From Roseimaritima ulvae (GTDB lineage Bacteria; Planctomycetota; Planctomycetia; Pirellulales; Pirellulaceae), in contig NZ_CP042914.1 in NCBI RefSeq assembly GCF_008065135.1, forward strand, positions 5,127,404-5,191,403: 64,000 nt of DNA, given 5' to 3'. The position numbers and the translations under genes are program-made. Position 1 is the stretch's first letter. Each line of letters opens with the position of its first letter. This document shows positions 53,580 to 64,000 of the stretch, one piece after another. The notes below the pieces were generated by a model, which saw only the letters and a list, made by a program, of their open reading frames with translations, was not told the DNA's origin and ran no database searches.

Positions 53580-56500
53580 CTACACCATTTTTCGCATGCA
53601 GCAGGCTTTGTATTTTTTGCCACTGCCGCAGGGGCAGGGATCGTTGCGTCCCACACGTGGTTCGGTGTTGCGAACCGGGTCGGGTTTGCGGCGGCTTTCG
53701 CCTCCGGCCTCATCGGCCGCCCGTTGCTGGGCGTTATTGGCGGAGGAGTCCGCAGACGACGAAGCTTGAGCGGGTTCGGCCGGCGCGTGGTGGGCACTGG
53801 CGTTGACCCAGGTGCTGCGGATGAAATCTTCGTTGAACGATTCCATGCGGAAAATCAGGTCGGTGGTCCGTTCCCCGATCGAGCTCCACATGTCTTCGAA
53901 CATCCGCATGCCTTCGCGTTTGTATTCGACCTTGGGGTCCAACTGGGCATAGCTTTTCAGCTGGACGCTGCTGCGGAGGTGGTCCATGGCCAGCAGGTGA
54001 TCCTTCCACGCTCCGTCGACCATCGACAGCAGTACTTGCCGTTCCATGCGTCGCATTTCGGGGTAGAAGCGGTCATCGACGGCGCCTTCGACGGCCAGCA
54101 TCATGGCGTCGCGGTCCATCCGTCCCAGTTCTTCCTTGGGCAACTGGTAACTGAGTTCCGCTTCCAGCCAAGCCGCCATTTCGTCGAGCGATTCGTTGCC
54201 AGCGGCCAGCAGGGCGGAGGTATCCGGATCCGCGTCGCCGAACAGATCGTCGACCTTCTGTTTGGCTTCTTCGTGCTTGGCGACGGAAGCTTCATTGGCC
54301 TGCAAGCTGTAGGGCAGCAATTGGTTTTTCAGATTTTCTCGATTCAGATCCAGTTGATCGTGCGGGATCTTGGCGCCGAAGCGGCCTTCGATCCAGCCGG
54401 CCAGGCCTTCACGATCCAAGATAATCGAGTTGCCTTCTTTGTAGGTGTACGCCGAGATCCCGGTCAGGATCGGGTATTCGGCTTCCTTGGTGCCGTAGGC
54501 CGTGGAAGCTCGTTCGAACAACAGCGATTTGACTTCGTGGCGTTCTTCCAGCTGTTCTAATTCGGCCGGGGTAGCTTCGATACCAAACTTATTACGGATC
54601 CAGCCGCACAGTTTCCGCAGTCCGAAATCGTTTTCCAGCAGCGGAGCGCCTTCATCCAGTTCCACTTTGGCGATCGCCTGATGAGCGGCTTCGACCAGTT
54701 TGTCGGTCAGGTCGATGCGTTCCAATTTCTTTAGGTCGCGATCACGGAACTGGGTGCCGTAACGTTTGTTGGCCCAGGTGGCCAAGGCCTGCCAATTCCA
54801 TTCCTCTTCGTCCATCTCGCTGGGCAGGTTCTCCTCCAGCGCCTCAGCCACGGCCGCTTCCGCAGCTCGTTCGGCTTGCTCGCGACTGTACTGATCGGCC
54901 GTCTTCGGGTCCAAGCCGCGGTAGTCGCGCGGTTCCAGCTGACAGCCCAACTGCCCACCGGCCCAATTGGCGTAAGAGGTCGGCCCGTAGTGTTCGTCCA
55001 AGAACTCTTCGACGTGACTATCGATCTGCTGCTCGATCTGCGAGAGGATCATCTTGCGGCAGCTGTGACCGTCCAGGATGTTCTGTCGATAGCCGTAGAC
55101 GCGTTTCCGCTGCTCGTCCATGACCTCGTCATATTCAAGCAAGCTTTTACGAATTTCAAAGTTGCGTTCTTCGACCTTCTTCTGAGCGGCTTCGATGCGG
55201 CGGGTCACCATTTTCGATTCGATGGCTTCGCCTTCGTTCATGCCCAGCCGTTCGAACACGCTTTTGACGAAATCGCCAGCAAAGATCCGCATCAAATCGT
55301 CTTCGAGCGACAGGTAAAAGCGACTGCTGCCGGGGTCGCCCTGGCGTCCGCAACGACCGCGAAGCTGCAAGTCGATACGTCGCGAGTCATGACGTTCGGT
55401 GCCCATCACGCACAAGCCGCCGATTTCCCGCACGATTTTACCTTCGGCGGTCATCTGCTCCCGTTCGTCGATCTCTTTAACCAACGCGTTCCATTCTTCA
55501 TCGGGAACTTCCAGACGCGTGGGGTATTTGTGTTGCAGCTGAGCCCAAGCCATGTTCTCGGGGTTACCGCCGAGGATAATGTCGGTACCACGGCCGGCCA
55601 TGTTGGTCGCGATCGTAACGGCGCCCAAGCGACCGGCTTGAGCCACAATATCGGCTTCGCGACCGTGCTGTTTGGCGTTCAAAACCTGATGCTGGATGCC
55701 TCGCATGTCCAACAGACTGCTCAACCGTTCGCTCTTTTCGATGGAAACGGTACCGACCAATACGGGCCGACGAGCGCGTTCGACATCGACCACTTTGCTG
55801 CGTGGCACCTGTTCTTTGGCTTTGGAGCCCTTGGGCGTGAAGGCGATCGACTCGTCGTTTTCGGAATCAATGGTTCCCCACAGCTCCGAGCCGTCTTTCA
55901 TCACCAGCACGTCCCACTTGCTGGTCCGTTCGATGTCTTCGGCGAGCGCCTTGAATTTATCCTTTTCGGTCATGTAGATGACGTCGGGATATTCGATACG
56001 TTCCAGCGTACGGTTGGGCGGGATCGCGATCACGTCCAAGTTGTAGATCTTCCAGAACTCGTTGGCTTCGGTCATGGCCGTACCGGTCATACCCGACAGT
56101 TTGTTGTAGAGCTTGAAGAAGTTCTGCAGAGTCACCGTGGCGAAGGTTTGCGTTTCCTGCTTGATCGGCACGCCTTCTTTGGCTTCGACCGCTTGGTGCA
56201 AACCATCGGACCACTGACGGCCTTCCATCAGACGTCCGGTAAATTCGTCGACGATGACAATCTGACGATCTTTGACCACATAGTTGACGTCCAGCTTGTA
56301 CAGGTAGCGTGCCTTGAGCGCGTTATCGATCAAGTGCGGCCACTGCATGTTGCCGGCGGTGTAAAAGCTTTCCACACCTGCCAACTTTTCAGCTTCGCGA
56401 ACGCCTTCGTCGGTGAGCGTGACGTTGTGCTGTTTTTCATCGACCGTGAAATGTTCTTCTTTGCGGAGCTGCTGTGCGACGCGGTCGGCTTCGGCGTATT

Positions 56501-57290
56501 TGCCCAAGTCCTGGTCGGCGGGACCACTGATGATCAGCGGCGTCCGCGCCTCGTCGATCAGAATATTGTCCACTTCGTCGATGATGGCGTAATGCAGCGG
56601 GCCTTGGCTCTGCTGGACTTCGACTGGGAATCGCTGGTCGCCACGCGAGGCGGGGCGCATATTGTCGCGAAGATAATCGAAGCCAAATTCGTTGTTGGTT
56701 CCGTAAGTGATATCGCAGGCGTAGGCGGCTTGTTTTTCTTGGATACTCATCCCGCTTTGGATGTTGCCCACGGTCAGACCGAGATTCATGTACAGCGGAG
56801 CCATCCACTCCATGTCACGTCGTGCCAGGTAATCATTAACCGTGACCACGTGCACGCCCTTGGCTTCCAAAGCGTTCAGGTAGGCCGGCAAAGTGGCCAC
56901 CAGGGTTTTGCCTTCCCCGGTGATCATTTCCGCAATCGCGCCGCTGTGCAGCACCATGCCGCCGATCAGCTGGACGTCGTAATGCCGCATCGAGAGGAAC
57001 CGCTTGCCACCCTCGCGAGCGACCGCGAAGGCCTCCTCCAAAATGTCTTCCAGGGTTTCGCCTTCGCGCAGCCGTTCCCGAAAACGCTCGGTTTGCGCCC
57101 GCAACTCCTCGTCCGACAAAGCGGCGAAGCGTTCTTCCAATGCATTAATTTTTTCAACACGTTCACGAAAACGGTTGATTTGCCGGGCGTTACTAGAACC
57201 AAAAATCGCCGTAATGCCGCGCTCGATTGAGCTCAGCATGCCGCCAAAGATCAGGCCAAGTATCTCCCAGATTCTTTCCAGAGCTGTCAT
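53580..57290 (-). CDS. secA: Protein translocase ATPase SecA, enlarged
   Basis: The 1236-residue protein drives export through SecYEG. Conserved elements: [19 protein letters not shown] (Walker A, ~119), [19 protein letters not shown] (DEAD-type Walker B), [15 protein letters not shown] (~555), [19 protein letters not shown], and the C-terminal SEC-C zinc motif [13 protein letters not shown]. It is about 335 residues longer than E. coli SecA (901). The additions are an insert in the second nucleotide-binding domain (about 55785-55925) and a ~300-residue region of five W-containing repeats in the helical wing/scaffold part (about 54066-54976). The start at 57290 with AGGTG 8 nt upstream was preferred; 57239 is an alternative. 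Confidence 0.97.
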   Translation of the reverse strand: MTALERIWEILGLIFGGMLSSIERGITAIFGSSNARQINRFRERVEKINALEERFAALSDEELRAQTERFRERLREGETLEDILEEAFAVAREGGKRFLSMRHYDVQLIGGMVLHSGAIAEMITGEGKTLVATLPAYLNALEAKGVHVVTVNDYLARRDMEWMAPLYMNLGLTVGNIQSGMSIQEKQAAYACDITYGTNNEFGFDYLRDNMRPASRGDQRFPVEVQQSQGPLHYAIIDEVDNILIDEARTPLIISGPADQDLGKYAEADRVAQQLRKEEHFTVDEKQHNVTLTDEGVREAEKLAGVESFYTAGNMQWPHLIDNALKARYLYKLDVNYVVKDRQIVIVDEFTGRLMEGRQWSDGLHQAVEAKEGVPIKQETQTFATVTLQNFFKLYNKLSGMTGTAMTEANEFWKIYNLDVIAIPPNRTLERIEYPDVIYMTEKDKFKALAEDIERTSKWDVLVMKDGSELWGTIDSENDESIAFTPKGSKAKEQVPRSKVVDVERARRPVLVGTVSIEKSERLSSLLDMRGIQHQVLNAKQHGREADIVAQAGRLGAVTIATNMAGRGTDIILGGNPENMAWAQLQHKYPTRLEVPDEEWNALVKEIDEREQMTAEGKIVREIGGLCVMGTERHDSRRIDLQLRGRCGRQGDPGSSRFYLSLEDDLMRIFAGDFVKSVFERLGMNEGEAIESKMVTRRIEAAQKKVEERNFEIRKSLLEYDEVMDEQRKRVYGYRQNILDGHSCRKMILSQIEQQIDSHVEEFLDEHYGPTSYANWAGGQLGCQLEPRDYRGLDPKTADQYSREQAERAAEAAVAEALEENLPSEMDEEEWNWQALATWANKRYGTQFRDRDLKKLERIDLTDKLVEAAHQAIAKVELDEGAPLLENDFGLRKLCGWIRNKFGIEATPAELEQLEERHEVKSLLFERASTAYGTKEAEYPILTGISAYTYKEGNSIILDREGLAGWIEGRFGAKIPHDQLDLNRENLKNQLLPYSLQANEASVAKHEEAKQKVDDLFGDADPDTSALLAAGNESLDEMAAWLEAELSYQLPKEELGRMDRDAMMLAVEGAVDDRFYPEMRRMERQVLLSMVDGAWKDHLLAMDHLRSSVQLKSYAQLDPKVEYKREGMRMFEDMWSSIGERTTDLIFRMESFNEDFIRSTWVNASAHHAPAEPAQASSSADSSANNAQQRAADEAGGESRRKPDPVRNTEPRVGRNDPCPCGSGKKYKACCMRKMV

Positions 57291-57599
57291 CAAAAACACC
57301 TGTAATGCCTTGACCGACGCCGGCGAGTCGCCAACAAAGGTTGTCATTCGCATGGAATGTACAAAAGGAGGGAGCGGTCGATCCGCACCCCTGGCCCCTA
57401 ACGCGTCCATGCGTAACAAAAAGGCAGAGATTTGCTACGAAGTATCGATCGTTAAAGTTACGCATTTGGGCAAAGTGGGTCAACCGCGATCCCAAGCTGA
57501 CGGATTACCAGCGCCCACAGGCCCCCTGCAGCGGCCTGAGGAGCAAATCGCCAGCATTGCCGAGCCGGTTAAGGTAAAATCAACTCCATCCTTTCAATA
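57291..57599. other. Divergent region between secA and DUF1571 genes
   Basis: About 309 bp without a convincing gene. It should contain the divergent promoters. No terminator, riboswitch or palindrome clear enough to report was seen. Confidence 0.5.
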
Positions 57600-58550
57600 G
57601 TGGATAGAACCATCGAAACGCACATCGAATCCGGCACTGCGGAGACTTCGCGCCCACGGCGATCTCTCTGGCGAACCGGCCTGCTGTCGCTGGCCCTACT
57701 ATCGCTGGGCTTTGTGATCGGCCGCAGCACCGCTCCGCTATCGGCACCGCCCGGCGCCGTGCCCACGCCCACCGGCAGCGGTTCGTCACCCAGCGATCCG
57801 TCCGCGGCCGAAACTGTCTCGGTGACTCGCCAAGCCACCCTCGAGGAAGTTCTGCAGATGGCTCGCCAAGGCCTGCAGCAGCTGGAGCAGAACATCGACG
57901 ACTACACCGCCACGATGGTCAAGCAGGAACGGATCGGCAACACGCTTCGTGAACCGGAAACAATGAACATGAAGCTGCAAACGCGGCGGGTCCAAGACGG
58001 CCAGACGGTTCGTCCGATGCGGGTGTACTTGCATTTTTCCGCGCCGGCTTCGATGGCGGGCCAAGAAGTGATCTGGTCGGAGGGAGCCAATGACGGCAAA
58101 CTGATCGCCCACAAGGGTGGTTTGTGGAACGTGATGCGAGCTTCGCTGAAGCCGGACAGCTTCCTGGCGATGACCGGAAACCGCTACCCGATCACCCAGA
58201 TCGGGATGACCAATCTGGTCCGCAAACTGATCGCCCGTGGGGAATTGGACCAACAAACGGCTTCGGCCACCGTTTCCATTACCAGCGGACATCGCGTGGG
58301 GGACCGGATCTGCAACCTAATTCAAGTCCGCCATGCCGAACCGAATGGCCGCCCCGACGATTTTTCGCTGGCCGAGATCGCGATCGATGCCGAGCGACAG
58401 ATCCCGTTGCGGTATACGGCCTTCGGTTGGCCGGCTGAGGGAACCGAAGCTCCGCTATTGGAGTCGTACACTTATCTGGATGTAGAATTGAACGTGGGGC
58501 TGACCGACCAGGACTTTGATCCGGACAATCCGGCCTATAACTATCCCTGA
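57600..58550 (+). CDS. DUF1571 protein, membrane-anchored
   Basis: The 316-residue protein has an N-terminal helix (TGLLSLALLSLGFVIGRS) and a beta-rich remainder with EVLQMARQGLQQLEQNIDDYTATMVKQE and RVYLHFSAPASMAGQEVIW, the layout of the DUF1571 family, related to LolA-like lipoprotein carriers. It is likely exposed to the periplasm. The start is GTG at 57600; no strong ribosome site is seen. It lies 10 bp before the following kinase on the same strand, so the pair may be one transcript and functionally linked. Confidence 0.82.
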   Translation: MDRTIETHIESGTAETSRPRRSLWRTGLLSLALLSLGFVIGRSTAPLSAPPGAVPTPTGSGSSPSDPSAAETVSVTRQATLEEVLQMARQGLQQLEQNIDDYTATMVKQERIGNTLREPETMNMKLQTRRVQDGQTVRPMRVYLHFSAPASMAGQEVIWSEGANDGKLIAHKGGLWNVMRASLKPDSFLAMTGNRYPITQIGMTNLVRKLIARGELDQQTASATVSITSGHRVGDRICNLIQVRHAEPNGRPDDFSLAEIAIDAERQIPLRYTAFGWPAEGTEAPLLESYTYLDVELNVGLTDQDFDPDNPAYNYP

Positions 58551-58560
58551 GCACTGGCCA

Positions 58561-60723
<2,163 letters not shown>

Positions 60724-60864
60724 CTGTGCGGGTGTCCAGACCCAAGTCCAACGGGGGGCCTGACTGTCAGCCGGATTGCCAAATCGACCATCGCGTAACT
60801 GGCCTCCACACGGCTATACTGCGTAAAAATACTGCCCTTTGTTTCCTCCATCCGGACCGATGAC

Positions 60865-61500
60865 TTGCCGCGATCGACCGATAACTTCGCCGAGCTGATC
60901 GAGCGTGTCCGACAGGGGGATTCGCAGGCAACGACCGAGCTGTGGGAACAGTACTATCAACGTTTGGTGCGGGTGGCGGCTCGTCGTCTGCCGGCGTCGC
61001 TGCGACGGGTGGGCGACGAAGAGGATGTCGCGTTAAGTGCGTTTCACAGTTTTATTGCGGGAATTCAGCACGACCGCTTCCCTGACCTGTCGGGGCCGGA
61101 CAACCTTTGGGGATTGCTTATTACACTGACTGGCCGCAAGGCGCACGCGCACCTGCGTCACCAGACGCGGCAAAAACGCGGTGGCGGACAGGTCCGCGGG
61201 GAATCTGTATTTGCCGATGTCGAGGATATCCGCAATGGTGGTATTGGCGGGATCGCGGGAGAACGGGCGCCGGCGGACCTGCAGGCGGAACTGGCCGAAG
61301 CCTGTGACGTGCTGCTGAATCAACTGCCCGATGAACAATTACGACAGATCGCCATCATGCGAATGGAAGGCTTCCTGGTCGATGAAGTGGCCCTGCGGAT
61401 GGACCTTTCCAAACGAGCCGTCGAGCGACGGTTGCAGCTGATCCGAAAAATTTGGAGCGAAGAGGTCGAAGCCGACGAGTCGCCGGGAACGCCCTCCTAG
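60865..61500 (+). CDS. ECF-type RNA polymerase sigma factor
   Basis: The 211-residue protein has RQGDSQATTELWEQYYQRLV, DEEDVALSAFHSFIAGIQ (region 2) and RQIAIMRMEGFLVDEVALRM with SKRAVERRLQLIRKIW (region 4). It belongs to a different ECF branch from the sigma factors at 2704 and 26769. The frame starts with TTG at 60865; an ATG five bases upstream is out of frame. The kinase gene follows after 11 bp. Confidence 0.9.
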   Translation: MPRSTDNFAELIERVRQGDSQATTELWEQYYQRLVRVAARRLPASLRRVGDEEDVALSAFHSFIAGIQHDRFPDLSGPDNLWGLLITLTGRKAHAHLRHQTRQKRGGGQVRGESVFADVEDIRNGGIGGIAGERAPADLQAELAEACDVLLNQLPDEQLRQIAIMRMEGFLVDEVALRMDLSKRAVERRLQLIRKIWSEEVEADESPGTPS

Positions 61501-61511
61501 GAGTTGATCGA

Positions 61512-64000
61512 ATGTCGCTATCCCAACTGTCCGCCGCCGAACTGGCTCGCATCGATTCCATTTGTTTGCGGTTCGAAGCGGAACTCAAGGCCGGTCAAGA
61601 CCCTTGCATCCAGAAATGGATGGACGAACACCCCGATGTCGACCGCGAGGTCTTGCAAGCGGAGTTGGCGGCCGTGCGGGCGGAGCTGAGCGAAGTCGGT
61701 CAGCGGAGCACCGGCGGTCCGGAAGGCGACCCTTGCCGCGAAGGCGTTGCAGGCCTGGAGCCCGGCGAATCGGTGATTCGTCCCGGGGCGCAATTGGGCC
61801 CTTACAAGGTGGAGTCACTGATCGGACGCGGTGGTATGGGCCGCGTGTACCTGGGACTGGACACCCGCCTGGATCGCGCGGTAGCCATCAAAGTCTTGGC
61901 CGACGACTGGGCGCAGCGTCAAGATCGCGTCGAACGCTTTGAACGCGAGTCGCGGGCGGTGGCCGCCATGCGACACCCAAACATCGTCTCGCTGTTCGAC
62001 ATCGGCAGTCATTGCGGGCGTCCTTATGCCGTGATGGAATGGCTCGACGGCGAGACGCTTCGCGACCGTATCAAACGGGGACCAATCAATGCAGCGGAGA
62101 CGCGGCACATCGGCGCCCAGGCCGCCGAAGCCCTGGCCGCCGCGCACGCCAACGGGATCGTCCATCGCGACCTGAAGCCCGAGAATCTGGTGCTGATCGG
62201 ACCGCTGGGAAAATGCCCCGACCCAGCGCCCACGGCGATCGTCAAACTGCTCGACTTTGGACTCTCACGAGCTTCGCAAGAAGACCTTGATGGCAGCCAA
62301 GACCCCACGGCCAGCGGGATCGTGATGGGCACCGCTGGCTACATGGCGCCGGAACAGGCGCGGGGCGAAAAGGCCACTTTCGCGGCTGATATATTCGGTT
62401 TGGGCTGCGTGCTGCACGAATGTTTCTATCATCGCCCGCCATTTCCCGGAAAGACTCTGGCCGAATCTTTGGGCGCTGTGCTGCACGCCGACCCTAAGGA
62501 GGATGCGGAGATCGCGGCGAGCGATCCCGACCTGGCGGAAGTCATCCGCCGATGCCTCCGCAAACAACCTGAAGATCGTCCTCGATCCGCCGCCGAAGTC
62601 TCCCGCTGGTTGCGTTCGCGAACCCTGTTGGTCACCGCCACCGACTCGGGGCATCGCGACCTGACGGTAAAAAAGCTTGAAGCCGGCGAAACGCTTGAAC
62701 TGCCATCACATCCCCACCTGGCGCCCGCCTTGCCGGGCCCGCCGACAACCCTGTCCCGACGGCGTCTGGGGATGATGCTTGTCGCCGCGGCCGCAGTGGG
62801 CGGGGCCGCCTGGTGGCGATGGGGCGGCGAGTCGCCGCGAATCGAATCGCTGGCCGTGTTGCCACTGGAAGTGAAAGAATCGCAGAGCCGTCAACCGCTG
62901 GGCGCTCGGACCTTGTCCGACGAAGAGATGGTGGCCGCGATGCTGGTCAATCAATTAGCTCGTCAGCAGTCGCTCAAGGTCGTGCCCTTCCGTCCGATTC
63001 GCGCCAGTTCGCCTCAATACGCTCAGGTCGGTAAAGAGTTGGGCGTCGACGGCTTGGTGTTGGTTCAAATCGTGGGCCAGGGCCAGCAGCGTCGAGTGCA
63101 TTTGCAATTGGTCGAAGCCGATTCGAGCGCTGTGCTGTGGGGTAAAGAGTTTCAGTACAGCGAAGGCGCCAGCCTGCTGACCCAGCGCGACAGCGCGGCT
63201 CGGATCGCTCAGGAAATCGGTATTCAAGTCGCCTCGATCCGGCACGGGGCCCTAACCGAAGAAGGGGCGGCGTTCAGCTGCTTGGTCCGTGGCGAGGCGC
63301 GTTTGGACCCGGACAGCGAAGACGGCTTGCGGGGCGCCTTAGGCTGCTTTGACCACGCCCGCCAAGTGGACCCGCTGTTCGCCGAAGCGCACGCGGGATT
63401 CGCGCTTTCGGCGATGACCTTGGCCGCGCTGTCGCCGCCCGAAGAGAGCCAAGAGCTGGTCGTCGAAGCCCGCTCGGCGATGCTCAAGGCGCTGGAACTG
63501 AGGCCCGATGAAGGCACGACCAACCTGGCCGCCGCGATGATCAACTGGCGCGACGATCGCAACTTCGAATCCGCCGAACGGCACTTCCAAAAAACGCTGA
63601 AGGAAATGCCGAACAGCTGGCACGCTCAACACGAGTACGCGCTGTTCGCCTCGGCCCGCCGACAACAGACCGAAGCGATCGCCGCCATCCGCCGCGCCGT
63701 CACGCTTAACCCGCTGTCACAAACGCTGCGAGTCGATGAAGCCCGCCTGAACTGGTTCGACGGACAGCCGCAACTGGCCAAGCCCGCCGTCGACGCGATG
63801 CTGGCCGATGCCGATAAACGCGAGAAAGCGGCGGGCCTGGCCATCGACCAGCTCGAACAAACCGAGGACTACGATGCCGCCGCAGCCTTGCAAGACATGA
63901 CCGCGGTGGCCGGTCGAGCGGATCTGTACTTTGCGCAACGCCAAGCCAAACTGGACGAATACCCCTACGGTCCCTTTGGCCCAACCATGAATCAGGCCAT
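61512..64000 (+). CDS. Membrane Ser/Thr kinase with C-terminal TPRs, cut by window edge
   Basis: The frame is open for 829 codons from the ATG at 61512 to the window edge. It lacks the zinc-finger N-terminus of the other two sigma-linked kinases; instead residues 1-60 are helical (LRFEAELKAGQDPCIQKWM). The kinase has GRGGMG (~104), VAIKVLADD, HRDLKPENLV (~217), DFGLSRA (~246) and GTAGYMAPEQA, followed by a membrane helix (LGMMLVAAAAVGGAAW, ~415-430). A TolB-like beta domain (~440-560) and TPR repeats (~610-829) follow. It starts 11 bp after the sigma stop, hence the same transcript. The C-terminus lies outside the window. Confidence 0.9.
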   Translation, partial: MSLSQLSAAELARIDSICLRFEAELKAGQDPCIQKWMDEHPDVDREVLQAELAAVRAELSEVGQRSTGGPEGDPCREGVAGLEPGESVIRPGAQLGPYKVESLIGRGGMGRVYLGLDTRLDRAVAIKVLADDWAQRQDRVERFERESRAVAAMRHPNIVSLFDIGSHCGRPYAVMEWLDGETLRDRIKRGPINAAETRHIGAQAAEALAAAHANGIVHRDLKPENLVLIGPLGKCPDPAPTAIVKLLDFGLSRASQEDLDGSQDPTASGIVMGTAGYMAPEQARGEKATFAADIFGLGCVLHECFYHRPPFPGKTLAESLGAVLHADPKEDAEIAASDPDLAEVIRRCLRKQPEDRPRSAAEVSRWLRSRTLLVTATDSGHRDLTVKKLEAGETLELPSHPHLAPALPGPPTTLSRRRLGMMLVAAAAVGGAAWWRWGGESPRIESLAVLPLEVKESQSRQPLGARTLSDEEMVAAMLVNQLARQQSLKVVPFRPIRASSPQYAQVGKELGVDGLVLVQIVGQGQQRRVHLQLVEADSSAVLWGKEFQYSEGASLLTQRDSAARIAQEIGIQVASIRHGALTEEGAAFSCLVRGEARLDPDSEDGLRGALGCFDHARQVDPLFAEAHAGFALSAMTLAALSPPEESQELVVEARSAMLKALELRPDEGTTNLAAAMINWRDDRNFESAERHFQKTLKEMPNSWHAQHEYALFASARRQQTEAIAAIRRAVTLNPLSQTLRVDEARLNWFDGQPQLAKPAVDAMLADADKREKAAGLAIDQLEQTEDYDAAAALQDMTAVAGRADLYFAQRQAKLDEYPYGPFGPTMNQA

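Noticed and set aside
54876-57230. A long open frame on the plus strand opposite secA
   Set aside because: It lies entirely within the strongly conserved secA gene, contains no recognised domain, and arises from the codon pattern of a GC-rich coding strand.

Overview
The window looks like chromosome of a planctomycete, most probably of the family Pirellulaceae. The signs are: an ECF sigma factor beside a Ser/Thr kinase three times over, a prepilin-type DUF1559 protein, a DUF1571 protein, five sulfatase domains in four genes, a BlaI/M56 pair, a PEP-CTERM protein, an unusually large SecA, and abundant short palindromic intergenic repeats. No rRNA, tRNA, CRISPR array, transposase or phage gene was recognised. 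Placement at family level is inference from gene content.

Layout. 1-9.1 kb (minus strand): a partial phospholipase A2-like protein, a methionine-rich secreted protein, a kinase and ECF sigma pair, a giant hybrid histidine kinase and a sulfatase. 9.2-13.6 kb: a small lipoprotein too short for ordinary ORF calling, a DUF1559 pseudopilin and a secreted beta-helix protein. 13.9-17 kb: a compact three-gene operon read as plcP-btaA-btaB, which would exchange phospholipids for betaine lipids. 17-26.5 kb: an SGNH hydrolase with TPRs, an M56 peptidase/thioredoxin fusion with its BlaI repressor and two operator-like palindromes, a sialidase-fold protein, and a terpenoid-cyclase-fold protein with a CxxCH motif. 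26.8-32.2 kb: a second sigma and kinase pair; this kinase carries palindromic repeat DNA inside its reading frame and an in-frame stop 51 codons before the apparent end. 32.8-41.1 kb: an alpha/beta hydrolase, a GntR-ABC operon with a 34-bp palindrome, a fragment of a sigma gene, an FG-GAP protein, a DinB-like protein and a cupredoxin. 41.3-48.5 kb: a sulfatase island of three genes, one of them a double sulfatase; two MITE-like elements bracket the first two. 48.5-57.3 kb: a TPR membrane protein, a matrixin-like metalloprotease, Kdo transferase and SecA. 57.6-64 kb: DUF1571, a sensor kinase, an ECF sigma factor and a kinase cut by the window edge.

Themes. Envelope and extracellular degradation (sulfatases, beta-helix, SGNH, sialidase-fold, hydrolases, PLA2) is mixed with dense one-step signalling. 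Kdo transferase shows that LPS-type lipids are likely. The lipid-remodelling operon is the most coherent system. The SecA insertions, the double sulfatase, the repeat-derived peptide in a kinase and the matched operator palindromes are the most testable novelties. All functions are inferred from motifs read by eye; no database search was run.
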